16,947 bases of DNA. Origin: JAAZLA01 sp964560975. Lineage in GTDB: Bacteria > Spirochaetota > Spirochaetia > Treponematales > Treponemataceae. Below the pieces are notes generated by a model. That model was not told the origin of the DNA. It saw nothing but the letters and a program-made list of their open reading frames with translations, and did not search any database. Below are positions 1 through 6,757 of the stretch, in pieces. The DNA is taken from contig CAZLNE010000038.1 of the NCBI GenBank assembly GCA_964560975.1, positions 1-16,947 on the forward strand, written 5' to 3'. The stretch's first letter is position 1, and each line of letters opens with the position of its first letter. Made by a program: the position numbers and the translations under genes.

Positions 1-129
1 ATCTATGTTTACACCATAACCCTTCAAAAAACCAACCCGTAATGAGTTTTTCGTCTGAGAATAAATTGGGAAAAAAAACACAGCAACTAAAGCACAGCAC
101 AATATTTTTAATGAGTTGTTTTTGAGCAT
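1..129 (-). CDS. 5' end of an exported protein (partial)
   Basis: The minus strand from the ATG at 129-127 is open for 43 codons and runs off the window edge. The protein starts MLKNNSLKILCC, continues with a hydrophobic stretch (residues 7-22) and then PIYSQ, so it looks like a Sec signal peptide with cleavage near residue 25. Cysteines 11 and 12 lie too early and in the wrong context for a convincing lipobox. The mature part opens with SLRVGFLKGYGVNID. A short beta strand of the RVGF type just after a signal peptide is common in periplasmic solute-binding domains, but too little is present to name a family. An AGGGA Shine-Dalgarno lies at 140-136, 6 nt from the ATG, and a promoter lies upstream at 199-171. 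The gene diverges from the flagellar rod genes. Confidence 0.6.
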   Translation of the reverse strand, partial: MLKNNSLKILCCALVAVFFFPIYSQTKNSLRVGFLKGYGVNID

Positions 130-170
130 GAAGTATCCCTAAAACTAGTAAAGTAACCCTCGATGGATAC

Positions 171-199
171 AGTATAGAGCATAAATATCTAAATAACAA
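171..199 (-). promoter_or_regulatory. sigma70-type promoter for the exported-protein gene
   Basis: Read on the minus strand, TTGTTA (199-194) and TATACT (176-171) are separated by exactly 17 bp. Transcription would start near 164, giving a leader of about 35 nt that holds the AGGGA ribosome site. This is a good match to the housekeeping promoter consensus, seen directly in the sequence; activity is inferred. Confidence 0.6.
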
Positions 200-200
200 G

Positions 201-227
201 TTAATTTTTTTTATAGGATACCGATAA
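201..227 (+). promoter_or_regulatory. candidate sigma28 (FliA) promoter for flgFG-flgJ
   Basis: TTAATTTT (201-208) matches 6 of 8 positions of the sigma28 -35 consensus TAAAGTTT, and ACCGATAA (220-227) matches 7 of 8 of the -10 consensus GCCGATAA. The spacer is the canonical 11 bp. A start near 234 would leave a leader of about 37 nt before flgF. The alternative housekeeping reading (GATAAT at 223-228) has no good -35. The promoter sits back to back with the minus-strand sigma70-like promoter. Confidence 0.55.
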
Positions 228-271
228 TCTTTGTGTAGGGTGGAAAATTTTAACACAAGTGAGGGGTTAGC

Positions 272-1069
272 ATGGTAAGAGGTTGGTATATTGGTGCGAG
301 CGGAATGAATGCTCAGCAGGCACGGCTCGATGCTATTTCAAATAATTTGGCAAATGTTGATACAACCGGCTATAAAAAAGATGTTGCAGTAAGTAAATCG
401 TTCCCTGAATTGCTCTTACGGCGTATGAATGACGATGGTGTATATAAAACTTGGTTTGGAAGTGCAGATACTGCTCCTATTATTGGAAAGATTGGTCTAG
501 GCGTTGAAACTAATGAAATGTATACCATTCTGGAGCAAGGTTCATTAAAGCAAACAGGCAGTTTTCAAGATGCTGCACTGAATGGCGAAGGATTCTTTAC
601 AGTTCTTACACCGCAAGGTGAAAAATATACAAGAAACGGAAACTTTATGGTTGGTAAGGAAGGCTATCTAGAAACTAAGGAAGGATATCCCGTTCTTGGT
701 GAAAAAGGCAAAATATTTGTGCAGGATATATCCTTTGTTATAAACGAAGATGGAATCATTTACGACGATAATCAAATGCAGGAAATTGACCGGTTCAAAA
801 TAGTCCGTTTTGACAATGAACGATACTTAAAAAAACAAGGCTCAAGTCTTTATGCAGAAACAACAATCTCCGGATCTGCCTATGTTGCAGAAGGAAAAGA
901 AAGGCCGGGCCTCATTCAAGGATATACAGAAACATCAAACGTAAATGTTGTAAATGAAATGGTTTCAATGATCGAAGTAAACCGCTCGTATGAGGCAAAT
1001 CAAAAAAGCATTCAGGCAGAAGATTCAATGATGACAACCCTTTGGAGTAAGGTAGCTTCTCTTAGGTAG
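272..1069 (+). CDS. flgF: Flagellar basal-body rod protein FlgF
   Basis: This is a structural protein of the proximal rod of the flagellar basal body, exported by the flagellar type III apparatus and assembled under the hook; in spirochaetes it would be part of a periplasmic flagellum. The 265-residue product opens with the rod-hook signature (SNNLANVDTTGYK at about residues 23-35) and ends with the paired C-terminal helix typical of the family (VNVVNEMVSMIEVNRSYEAN, about 223-242). The central part is a beta-rich hook/basal-body domain. It resembles the next gene throughout, as FlgF and FlgG are paralogues. The FlgF call rests on gene order and on the central region being less FlgG-like. A GAGGGG Shine-Dalgarno at 261-266, 5 nt from the ATG, fixes the start. 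Confidence 0.85.
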   Translation: MVRGWYIGASGMNAQQARLDAISNNLANVDTTGYKKDVAVSKSFPELLLRRMNDDGVYKTWFGSADTAPIIGKIGLGVETNEMYTILEQGSLKQTGSFQDAALNGEGFFTVLTPQGEKYTRNGNFMVGKEGYLETKEGYPVLGEKGKIFVQDISFVINEDGIIYDDNQMQEIDRFKIVRFDNERYLKKQGSSLYAETTISGSAYVAEGKERPGLIQGYTETSNVNVVNEMVSMIEVNRSYEANQKSIQAEDSMMTTLWSKVASLR

Positions 1070-1110
1070 ACATTAAATAGAAATATAGACCTTTTTGGCA
1101 GGAGATTATA

Positions 1111-1905
1111 ATGGTAAGAAGTTTATGGACAGCAGCAACAGGAATGAACGGACAGCAGGCAAATATAGATACAATCTCAAATAACCTTTCAAACGTTAAT
1201 ACCACCGGGTATAAACAGCAGCGTGTTGAATTTGAAGATCTCATATATCAGACAGTAAAGATGGCAGGAACACCTGCAACTGAAGATACTGTAACTCCAG
1301 TAGGTTTACAGATGGGTACTGGTGTTAAACTTGCTGCAACACAAAGAATGTTTACACAGGGCAGTTTACAGAATACAGAAAATGCCACCGATGTCGCCCT
1401 CGTAGGAGAAGGCTTTTTTAGAGTTCAGCAGTATGACGGATCCTTTGCGTATACCCGCGACGGTTCCTTCAAGGTTGACTCAACCGGTCAGATGGTTACC
1501 GCAAACGGCTTACGCCTCATGCCCGAAATTATTATGCCCGAAGGTTTTGAAATTAATACATTATCAATAAGCAACGACGGCCGCGTTACCGTAAAGGTAT
1601 ATGGAAATGATGATCCAATTGAAGTAGGTCAGATTGAGATATACCGCTTTCCAAATCCTGTCGGGCTTGAAGCTCAAGGTGATAATCTATTTACAGTAAG
1701 CAACGCTTCTGGCGATCCTTTAGCTTCCCGTCCCGGCTTTGAAGGTGCTGCAGTTACAAAACATAAATTTTTGGAAATGTCCAATGTTTCTGTTGTTAAT
1801 GAAATGGTCGGCATGATTGTCGCACAAAGGGCATATGAGTTTAACTCAAAGGCAATTCAGACCAGCGACAGTATGCTTTCAACAGCAGTATCGTTAAAAC
1901 GCTAG
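1111..1905 (+). CDS. flgG: Flagellar basal-body distal rod protein FlgG
   Basis: FlgG forms the distal rod of the flagellar basal body, the drive shaft that connects the MS ring and proximal rod to the hook. The 264-residue protein has the classic FlgG N-terminus (MVRSLWTAATGMNGQQ, then SNNLSNVNTTGYK at about 24-36), the family's GTGVKLAATQRMFTQGSL region, and the C-terminal MSNVSVVNEMVGMIVAQRAY helix that mediates axial packing. Its length is the usual one for the family. AGGAG at 1100-1104 stands 6 nt before the ATG. It follows flgF by 41 nt and precedes the FlgJ-like gene by 9 nt, so the three genes are probably one transcript from the sigma28-like promoter upstream. Confidence 0.93.
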   Translation: MVRSLWTAATGMNGQQANIDTISNNLSNVNTTGYKQQRVEFEDLIYQTVKMAGTPATEDTVTPVGLQMGTGVKLAATQRMFTQGSLQNTENATDVALVGEGFFRVQQYDGSFAYTRDGSFKVDSTGQMVTANGLRLMPEIIMPEGFEINTLSISNDGRVTVKVYGNDDPIEVGQIEIYRFPNPVGLEAQGDNLFTVSNASGDPLASRPGFEGAAVTKHKFLEMSNVSVVNEMVGMIVAQRAYEFNSKAIQTSDSMLSTAVSLKR

Positions 1906-1914
1906 GAGTAGTAC

Positions 1915-2427
1915 ATGACTATTAACAGTTTACCAAGCGGCTTAAGTACTATCACAGGCGGTCAGAGTTCTAAAGAGTCTGCACAGCTTCAAAAAGATAT
2001 TAATAAGTTTGATGATTTAGTGCAGTCTATGATGAATACATCCTCTCAGTCCGTTTCTTCTTCACAAATTATTGAAAGTGGAAAAATAAACGGAGATTAT
2101 ACAAGCGGTTTTTCCGGTGTGTATGCAACTCAAGCTGATAAAAATTCACTGCCCTCAGGAGCTGCATTGAACGGCGCCTCTACAGCAACACAGAAAACCA
2201 TCGACAAAACCAGCAAACTGTATGAAAAATCAATGGAGCTTGAATCATACCTTGTAAAAATTATGCTTAATTCCATGCGAAGTTCATTAAGCGGAACCAG
2301 TCTCTCAGGCGATAAAAGCTATGCAAGCGGAATGTATGAAGACATGCTCTATGACGAGTTTGCAGTAGCAATGACAAAGAATGCAGGATTCGGTTTAGCA
2401 GATCAAATTTATCTGCAGCTTGCTTAA
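1915..2427 (+). CDS. FlgJ-like rod-binding protein, no hydrolase domain
   Basis: The 170-residue product matches the rod-binding half of FlgJ. A low-complexity Ser/Thr/Gln-rich N-terminal part (about 1-90) is followed by a helical domain with the family pattern LVKIMLNSMRSS (about 112-123), GMYEDMLYDEFAVAM (about 139-153) and the terminal GFGLADQIYLQL. Enteric FlgJ carries an added C-terminal glucosaminidase domain that opens the cell wall for the rod; it is absent here, so this protein can only cap or scaffold rod assembly. AGGAG at 1904-1908 overlaps the flgG stop codon and lies 6 nt before the ATG, indicating tight coupling to flgG. The function is inferred from the C-terminal pattern and the neighbours. 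Confidence 0.8.
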   Translation: MTINSLPSGLSTITGGQSSKESAQLQKDINKFDDLVQSMMNTSSQSVSSSQIIESGKINGDYTSGFSGVYATQADKNSLPSGAALNGASTATQKTIDKTSKLYEKSMELESYLVKIMLNSMRSSLSGTSLSGDKSYASGMYEDMLYDEFAVAMTKNAGFGLADQIYLQLA

Positions 2428-2440
2428 CACATACAGATTA

Positions 2441-2469
2441 TTGCTCTCTGTCCCATATTCTGATATACT
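2441..2469 (+). promoter_or_regulatory. extended -10 sigma70 promoter for trpS
   Basis: TTGCTC (2441-2446) and TATACT (2464-2469) are 17 bp apart, with TG at 2461-2462 placed as an extended -10 element (TGnTATACT). A start near 2476 leaves a leader of about 32 nt. That is too short for a T-box or attenuator, so trpS appears constitutively expressed and separate from the flagellar unit. Confidence 0.65.
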
Positions 2470-2507
2470 AATTTTCATATACAACTTTGAAAGTTAGGGG
2501 ATATGTT

Positions 2508-3596
2508 ATGGAAGAGCAAACAACAGGATCCAATAGTGCCGGCACCTACGAAGCCGCAGTTGAAAGAAGTAAAAAACTCGAACAGGAAATAACTGTAAAT
2601 CCAAAAAAACATAGAGTATTAACAGGCGATCGTCCCACAGGACGTCTTCATATTGGACATTATTTCGGCTCTCTTCAAAACAGAGTAAGATTAGCAAACG
2701 CCGGTGTTCCAACCTGCATTCTTATAGCAGATTATCAAGTACTAACCGATCACGATGCTTTTAATGAAATATCACAAAATTCTAAACAGCTTGTTATTGA
2801 TTACCTAGCCTGCGGCATTAAACCATCTAATGATGTTATAATTTATCCTCACAGCTATGTACCAGAAGCAAATCAGCTTATGCTGCCTTTTTTAACTCTT
2901 GTCAGCAACGCAGAATTAAGCAGAAATCCCACTGTAAAAGAAGAAATACAGGCCGCGGGCTTAAAAAGTGTAAATGCCGGCATGTATACCTATCCGGTAC
3001 ATCAGGCATGCGACATTCTTTTTTGCAAGGGAACAATCGTTCCTGTTGGAAAAGATCAGCTTCCTCATCTGGAATTAACACGCCTTATTGCACGACGTTT
3101 TAACGAAAAGTTTTCACCAGAAAAACCAGTTTTCCCTGAACCGCAGGCCTTGTTAAGCAAAAGTCCGACCATCCTCGGTTTAGACGGCGGTCAAAAAATG
3201 AGTAAGAGTAGAGCCAATGCAGTAATGCTCAGCGCTACAGAAGACGAAACTGCCGCTGCTATTAAAAAAGCAAAAACCGATGCTGACCGGAATATTCGCT
3301 ATGATCCTGCAGGCAGGCCGGAAGTAGCAAATCTTTTAATGTTAATTTCACTGTGTACCGGCGAGGCTCCTGAAGCAATTGCTCAAAAAATTGGTGACGG
3401 CGGCGGCGGTATGCTAAAAAAAATGCTTATAGAGACATTAAATGAAACCCTTCGTCCCATGAGAGCCGAACGCAGACGTCTTGAAGCTTCTCCAGACTAC
3501 ATTCGTTCAGTCTTGCTGGATGGTGCACAAAAGGCTCGAGCTATGGCTATTGCCACACTCGATGAAGTGCGCTCTGTCATGAATATGGTTATTTAG
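2508..3596 (+). CDS. trpS: Tryptophan--tRNA ligase (TrpRS)
   Basis: A class I aminoacyl-tRNA synthetase that activates tryptophan with ATP and charges tRNA-Trp in the cytosol. The 362-residue protein shows GRLHIGH with the HIGH signature at residues 48-51, the GKDQLPHLELTR segment (181-192) typical of TrpRS, and KMSKS at 230-234. The start was placed at the ATG at 2508 because AGGGG at 2496-2500 stands 7 nt before it; an in-frame TTG at 2487 would add seven residues but has no ribosome site. About 35 polar residues precede the catalytic fold, more than in compact TrpRS proteins that begin close to the first strand. The last 8 nt overlap the convergent CCA-enzyme gene. Confidence 0.93.
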   Translation: MEEQTTGSNSAGTYEAAVERSKKLEQEITVNPKKHRVLTGDRPTGRLHIGHYFGSLQNRVRLANAGVPTCILIADYQVLTDHDAFNEISQNSKQLVIDYLACGIKPSNDVIIYPHSYVPEANQLMLPFLTLVSNAELSRNPTVKEEIQAAGLKSVNAGMYTYPVHQACDILFCKGTIVPVGKDQLPHLELTRLIARRFNEKFSPEKPVFPEPQALLSKSPTILGLDGGQKMSKSRANAVMLSATEDETAAAIKKAKTDADRNIRYDPAGRPEVANLLMLISLCTGEAPEAIAQKIGDGGGGMLKKMLIETLNETLRPMRAERRRLEASPDYIRSVLLDGAQKARAMAIATLDEVRSVMNMVI

Positions 3597-5010
3597 AACT
3601 GTAACGTTTACCAATTTGCTTTGCTATGGTTAATAGATGGTCCTTCTCATTATCTTCGGGATTATCGACAACCATAGCAAAAAGTTCTTCTAATAGTAAT
3701 CCAAGATATTTTCCCGGCGGAATACCGGCTGCAATCAAATCATTTCCATTAACACAAAGATCTTTTAAACTCAGCGCAGTTTTTTCTTCTAAAACCTTTT
3801 TAATACGTTGTTTAAACTCAAGCAGTGTGTCCGCCCGGTTATTGTTATGAAGAAGCGGAGCCTTACCTGTCATTCCAAATACATCACAGCAGCGAAGACT
3901 AAATAAGCTTTCTATGTGTTCGCTTCCAACACGCACGACAAAGCGCCTTACTGCGGCATCAGTCCAGTTTGATTCGTAGTGAAACATATGATGAAGTATA
4001 AGGTGAGAGACTATTTGTACCTGTTTTTTAGGCAGCCGCAGACGTTCAAGAATGGAGACTGTACTGTCGGCAGAAACTTTTTCGTGATTGTAAAAAGTGA
4101 TAATAGTACTCACGTTATCGGGCTTAGCTGGATCAAGGATTTTAACATCTTCTTTTCGCACCAAAGGCTTCCCAATATCATGAAAGAGTGAAGCAAGATG
4201 AATGTTCTCATCAAAGTTAAAATGCGAAGCTCCGTCGCAGGACGAATACAGATGATCAAGCACATCAAACTGATGATACCCTCTTTCATCTGCCTGAGTA
4301 ATACCTCTGCATCTAATTAACTCCGGAATAAACATAGATAGAATTCCTGTTTTTTCCATCATATCCAGGGCTCGTGACGGATGCGGGCTCATAATCATTT
4401 TTAGAAACTCATCACGGAATCTTTCAATCGATATTTTTTTAGTAACTGATAAAACCTCAGGAATAGCTTTAAAGGTTTCTTCTTCTATAATAAAATTCAA
4501 CTGGCTTGCAAAACGTATAGCGCGGATTGGACGCAAGCCGTCTTCACTGAACCTGTCTACTGCTTTTCCAACCGTTCGGATAATTTTGTTTTTAATATCA
4601 GTTAGGCCGCCAAAAGGATCTACTACAGTTCCAGTAGATAAATCGAGGGCAATCGCGTTCATTGTAAAATCCCGGCGGGAAAGATCTTCTTCAATAGTTG
4701 CTGCATAGGACACTGCATCAGGATGCCTGCCGTCTGAATACACTGATTCTGTTCTATAGGTAGTTACTTCAACTTCTTTACCCATGAAGTGAACGGTTAC
4801 AGTTCCATGATCTATACCGGTGGGAATAACCTTATTAAAAATCCTCATGACATCATGAGGCGAAGCATTTGTTGCAATATCCCAGTCGCTAGCTTCCTTT
4901 CCCCGTATCATATCGCGTACGGCTCCGCCTACAAGATAGGCTTCAAAACCTTCTCGTTTAAAAAAAGAGTTCATTTTCTGTAAAATAAGAGGAATAAACA
5001 TGTGCTTCAT
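3589..5010 (-). CDS. cca: CCA tRNA nucleotidyltransferase / poly(A) polymerase family, HD domain
   Basis: A class II nucleotidyltransferase of the family that adds CCA to tRNA 3' ends. With the ATG at 5010 the product has 473 residues. Visible are LVGGAVRDMIRG (26-37, the GG nucleotide loop), DWDIAT with the two metal-binding aspartates at 42 and 44, RRDFTMNA (112-119), GLRPIRAIRFA (158-168), ERFRDEF, and an HD motif in LFHDIGKP (275-282). The HD domain would add phosphatase or phosphodiesterase activity. Poly(A) polymerase and single-nucleotide (A- or CC-) adding enzymes share these motifs and cannot be excluded. The two tRNA genes in this window lack encoded CCA, which fits a need for it. 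A TTG at 5043 would extend the ORF by 11 residues but lies upstream of the likely transcription start. No Shine-Dalgarno precedes the 5010 ATG. Confidence 0.87.
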   Translation of the reverse strand: MKHMFIPLILQKMNSFFKREGFEAYLVGGAVRDMIRGKEASDWDIATNASPHDVMRIFNKVIPTGIDHGTVTVHFMGKEVEVTTYRTESVYSDGRHPDAVSYAATIEEDLSRRDFTMNAIALDLSTGTVVDPFGGLTDIKNKIIRTVGKAVDRFSEDGLRPIRAIRFASQLNFIIEEETFKAIPEVLSVTKKISIERFRDEFLKMIMSPHPSRALDMMEKTGILSMFIPELIRCRGITQADERGYHQFDVLDHLYSSCDGASHFNFDENIHLASLFHDIGKPLVRKEDVKILDPAKPDNVSTIITFYNHEKVSADSTVSILERLRLPKKQVQIVSHLILHHMFHYESNWTDAAVRRFVVRVGSEHIESLFSLRCCDVFGMTGKAPLLHNNNRADTLLEFKQRIKKVLEEKTALSLKDLCVNGNDLIAAGIPPGKYLGLLLEELFAMVVDNPEDNEKDHLLTIAKQIGKRYSSK

Positions 5011-5020
5011 GATATAGTTT

Positions 5021-5049
5021 AGTATAATCAAAGAAATAGGCAAAGTCTA
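5021..5049 (-). promoter_or_regulatory. cca promoter with a -10 box overlapping a plus-strand -10
   Basis: On the minus strand TAGACT (5049-5044) and TATACT (5026-5021) are 17 bp apart. Transcription would start near 5014-5012, only about 2-4 nt before the ATG at 5010, implying an essentially leaderless message. On the plus strand a perfect TATAAT lies at 5023-5028, overlapping the minus -10 by 4 bp and pointing at thiN. No convincing plus-strand -35 was found. The elements are seen; shared bidirectional use is inferred. Confidence 0.45.
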
Positions 5050-5065
5050 CAAGCAGAGGATTTCA

Positions 5066-5803
5066 ATGTACAAAACAGCAGTCATTTTTACCGGCGGAGA
5101 AGCTCCACCCCAACAGATAGTTCATAACATAACCGGAGCCTTGGACGGTGCAAAAAAAAACTTGAAACCTGAATTATCAAATGTGCTGGTTATTGCTGCA
5201 GATTCAGGACTTATTACTGCTGCTGAGTATACTATCAAAATCGATATACTCCTGGGTGACTTTGACAGCATTACTTCTACTGATGAAAAACTCGCGCGCA
5301 TTGTGAAAAAATATCCCGTAAACAAAGATTATACCGATACTGAACTTGCCTTACTGGAGGCACAAGAGCAGGGCGTACAACAAATAGTGCTGATTGGAGG
5401 AAACGGCGGAAGGTTTGATCACCTCCTGGCTCTCCGTTCTATGTACGAGCGTGATATTAGCTTTCCGTATCCCGATATTTGGTTTTGCGGCTCAAACCTA
5501 GTTCTCTGTTTGGATTCTGATCAAAAAAAAGAAATTACGATTAAACATCTTACACCAGATGATTATATATCAATCTTTCCCTTATATCTCCATAGTCTTG
5601 AACCAAAAATTCAATCAAAGGGACTGCAGTGGGATGTGACTAATCTTCCCTGGAGGACCTGCGGCGGCAGTGTTTCAAATAAGGCACTTTTAAAAGGTAA
5701 TTCCGATGAGTATATAACGAAGGACGTAGAATTATCAGTAGAGAGGGGCAGATTTTTGGTTGTTTTACCGCTTCACGAAAAAAGCTTGTTTAAGGTGTAC
5801 TAA
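5066..5803 (+). CDS. thiN: Thiamine pyrophosphokinase
   Basis: Transfers pyrophosphate from ATP to thiamine to make the cofactor thiamine diphosphate in the cytosol. The 245-residue protein carries the family's ordered motifs: AADSGL (45-50), LGDFDSI (63-69, metal/ATP acidic cluster), KDYTDTELAL (87-96), and GGNGGRFDH (111-119). The C-terminal half (about 140-240) is the beta-sandwich domain that completes the thiamine site. AGAGGA at 5055-5060 stands 5 nt before the ATG. No other thiamine genes and no TPP riboswitch are visible in the short leader, so this looks like a salvage enzyme for imported thiamine (inference). It ends 5 nt from the convergent SPFH-like gene, with no terminator between. 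Confidence 0.9.
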   Translation: MYKTAVIFTGGEAPPQQIVHNITGALDGAKKNLKPELSNVLVIAADSGLITAAEYTIKIDILLGDFDSITSTDEKLARIVKKYPVNKDYTDTELALLEAQEQGVQQIVLIGGNGGRFDHLLALRSMYERDISFPYPDIWFCGSNLVLCLDSDQKKEITIKHLTPDDYISIFPLYLHSLEPKIQSKGLQWDVTNLPWRTCGGSVSNKALLKGNSDEYITKDVELSVERGRFLVVLPLHEKSLFKVY

Positions 5804-5808
5804 TGAGA

Positions 5809-6651
5809 TTATTGCTTTCGAATAGATTTAAGAGCTTCTAATGCGCCTATAGAATCTTCTTTGGATACTGCAATGAAATCTATAAGAATAGGGTAGTCTT
5901 CTAAAACCTTTCCCCAGCGGCTAAACCGTTCAATGTGGAGATAATCTTCAGCACTCTGTACAGACTGATCATTTGTTAAGCTTGTTAAAGCGCCTCGTAC
6001 CTTATCCTGATACGTTGTATAGGCTTCTTTTGCCAAAAGATACAGTTCAACATCAGGAAGTTTTACGGTTTGAATATGTACTGAATCAAAGGTTATATCA
6101 GAGTATTTGCTGCTTGCAAGTAAAGACTTTAGTATAGCGTCAGTATCATAGCTGATCGACAAGGCAGATAAAGAATTATTTTTTTGACTATTTAAAATGT
6201 AATCGAGTACGTCTTTTGCAGCTTCCTGAGCTTTTGTTGTAAGATACTCATGTAATTCATCCTGACCAAGTGCGTTGGTTCTGCGGACAAAGGATGGCAG
6301 CGAACCCTGTTTTAGCTGGAGATCGAGAGATACAGTAAAAGAATAAGAAAAGTCCGGTCTGCCTTCGAGCATAGGGCTGTAAATTTCAGCAGAAGGCAGC
6401 GAACCTGATAATGTAGACGTTACTGTTTTAGGATACATTGAAAAAACACGAATCTCTGTGTTCGTGGGAAGCAGTCGTTCCCATCTCCAGGTAAACTCAC
6501 CGGGAATAATTGCAGAAGGATGTATTCCTCCTGTTTTTGAAATCATAACGCCTGTGGTACCGCTTGGTATGGAAAATTGAGTCCATCCTATAAAAAGAAG
6601 AATTCCTGCAAAAATGGCTATAATGATGACAGAAACAAAAAATTTTTTCAT
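5809..6651 (-). CDS. Membrane-anchored SPFH/band 7-like protein, unknown role
   Basis: I do not recognise a specific gene. The 280-residue product has a short basic start and one strong membrane segment (about residues 4-24). A stretch follows that resembles the beginning of an SPFH/band 7 (prohibitin-like) domain: IPSGTTGVMISKTGG, then IIPGEFTWRWERLLPTNTEI (48-67), the usual 'pGlh' hairpin of that fold. The middle holds an amphipathic helical region and a QTVKLPDVELYLLAKEAY segment, which matches the end of SPFH domains leading into a coiled helix. The domain would face outside the cytoplasm. AGGTGA at 6660-6655 is the ribosome site. The gene is divergent from the membrane-protein/aroH/glgA unit and convergent with thiN. 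The SPFH assignment is by eye and moderately sure. Confidence 0.6.
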   Translation of the reverse strand: MKKFFVSVIIIAIFAGILLFIGWTQFSIPSGTTGVMISKTGGIHPSAIIPGEFTWRWERLLPTNTEIRVFSMYPKTVTSTLSGSLPSAEIYSPMLEGRPDFSYSFTVSLDLQLKQGSLPSFVRRTNALGQDELHEYLTTKAQEAAKDVLDYILNSQKNNSLSALSISYDTDAILKSLLASSKYSDITFDSVHIQTVKLPDVELYLLAKEAYTTYQDKVRGALTSLTNDQSVQSAEDYLHIERFSRWGKVLEDYPILIDFIAVSKEDSIGALEALKSIRKQ

Positions 6652-6691
6652 ATTTCACCTGTAATCCAAATCTGGACGAAAGTAGTAATGA

Positions 6692-6731
6692 ATTGTATAC
6701 TTACTTATTCTTTATAGGCTAAGTATACAAT
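6692..6731. repeat. 12-bp perfect inverted repeat between divergent genes
   Basis: ATTGTATACTTA (6692-6703) is mirrored exactly by TAAGTATACAAT (6720-6731), with a 16-bp spacer and a 28-bp offset between arms. Each arm offers TATACAAT as a -10-like element reading outward, one toward the SPFH-like gene and one toward the small membrane protein. Neither has a clear -35. It may be a pair of mirror promoters, an operator, or both. Confidence 0.6.
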
Positions 6732-6757
6732 ATATGAGGAAAACTGCAAGGTTATCA

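Noticed and set aside
272..1905. Tandem duplication or assembly artefact, because the first two proteins look alike
   Set aside because: FlgF and FlgG are ancient paralogues; the middle regions differ clearly and the pair order is normal.
2487..2507. TTG start extending TrpRS by seven residues
   Set aside because: It has no ribosome site, while AGGGG lies 7 nt before the ATG at 2508 and the TTG falls in the short leader.
2428..2507. T-box or trp attenuator before trpS
   Set aside because: The predicted leader is only about 32 nt with no stem-loop or T-box sequence.
5011..5043. TTG start extending the CCA enzyme by 11 residues
   Set aside because: It lies upstream of the predicted transcription start and inside the promoter spacer.
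5029..5065. TPP riboswitch before thiN
   Set aside because: The gap is far too short and lacks the conserved riboswitch blocks.
6734..6757. ATG at 6734 as start of the small membrane protein
   Set aside because: It has no Shine-Dalgarno and abuts the -10-like arm of the inverted repeat; the ATG at 6758 has AAGG at 6 nt.
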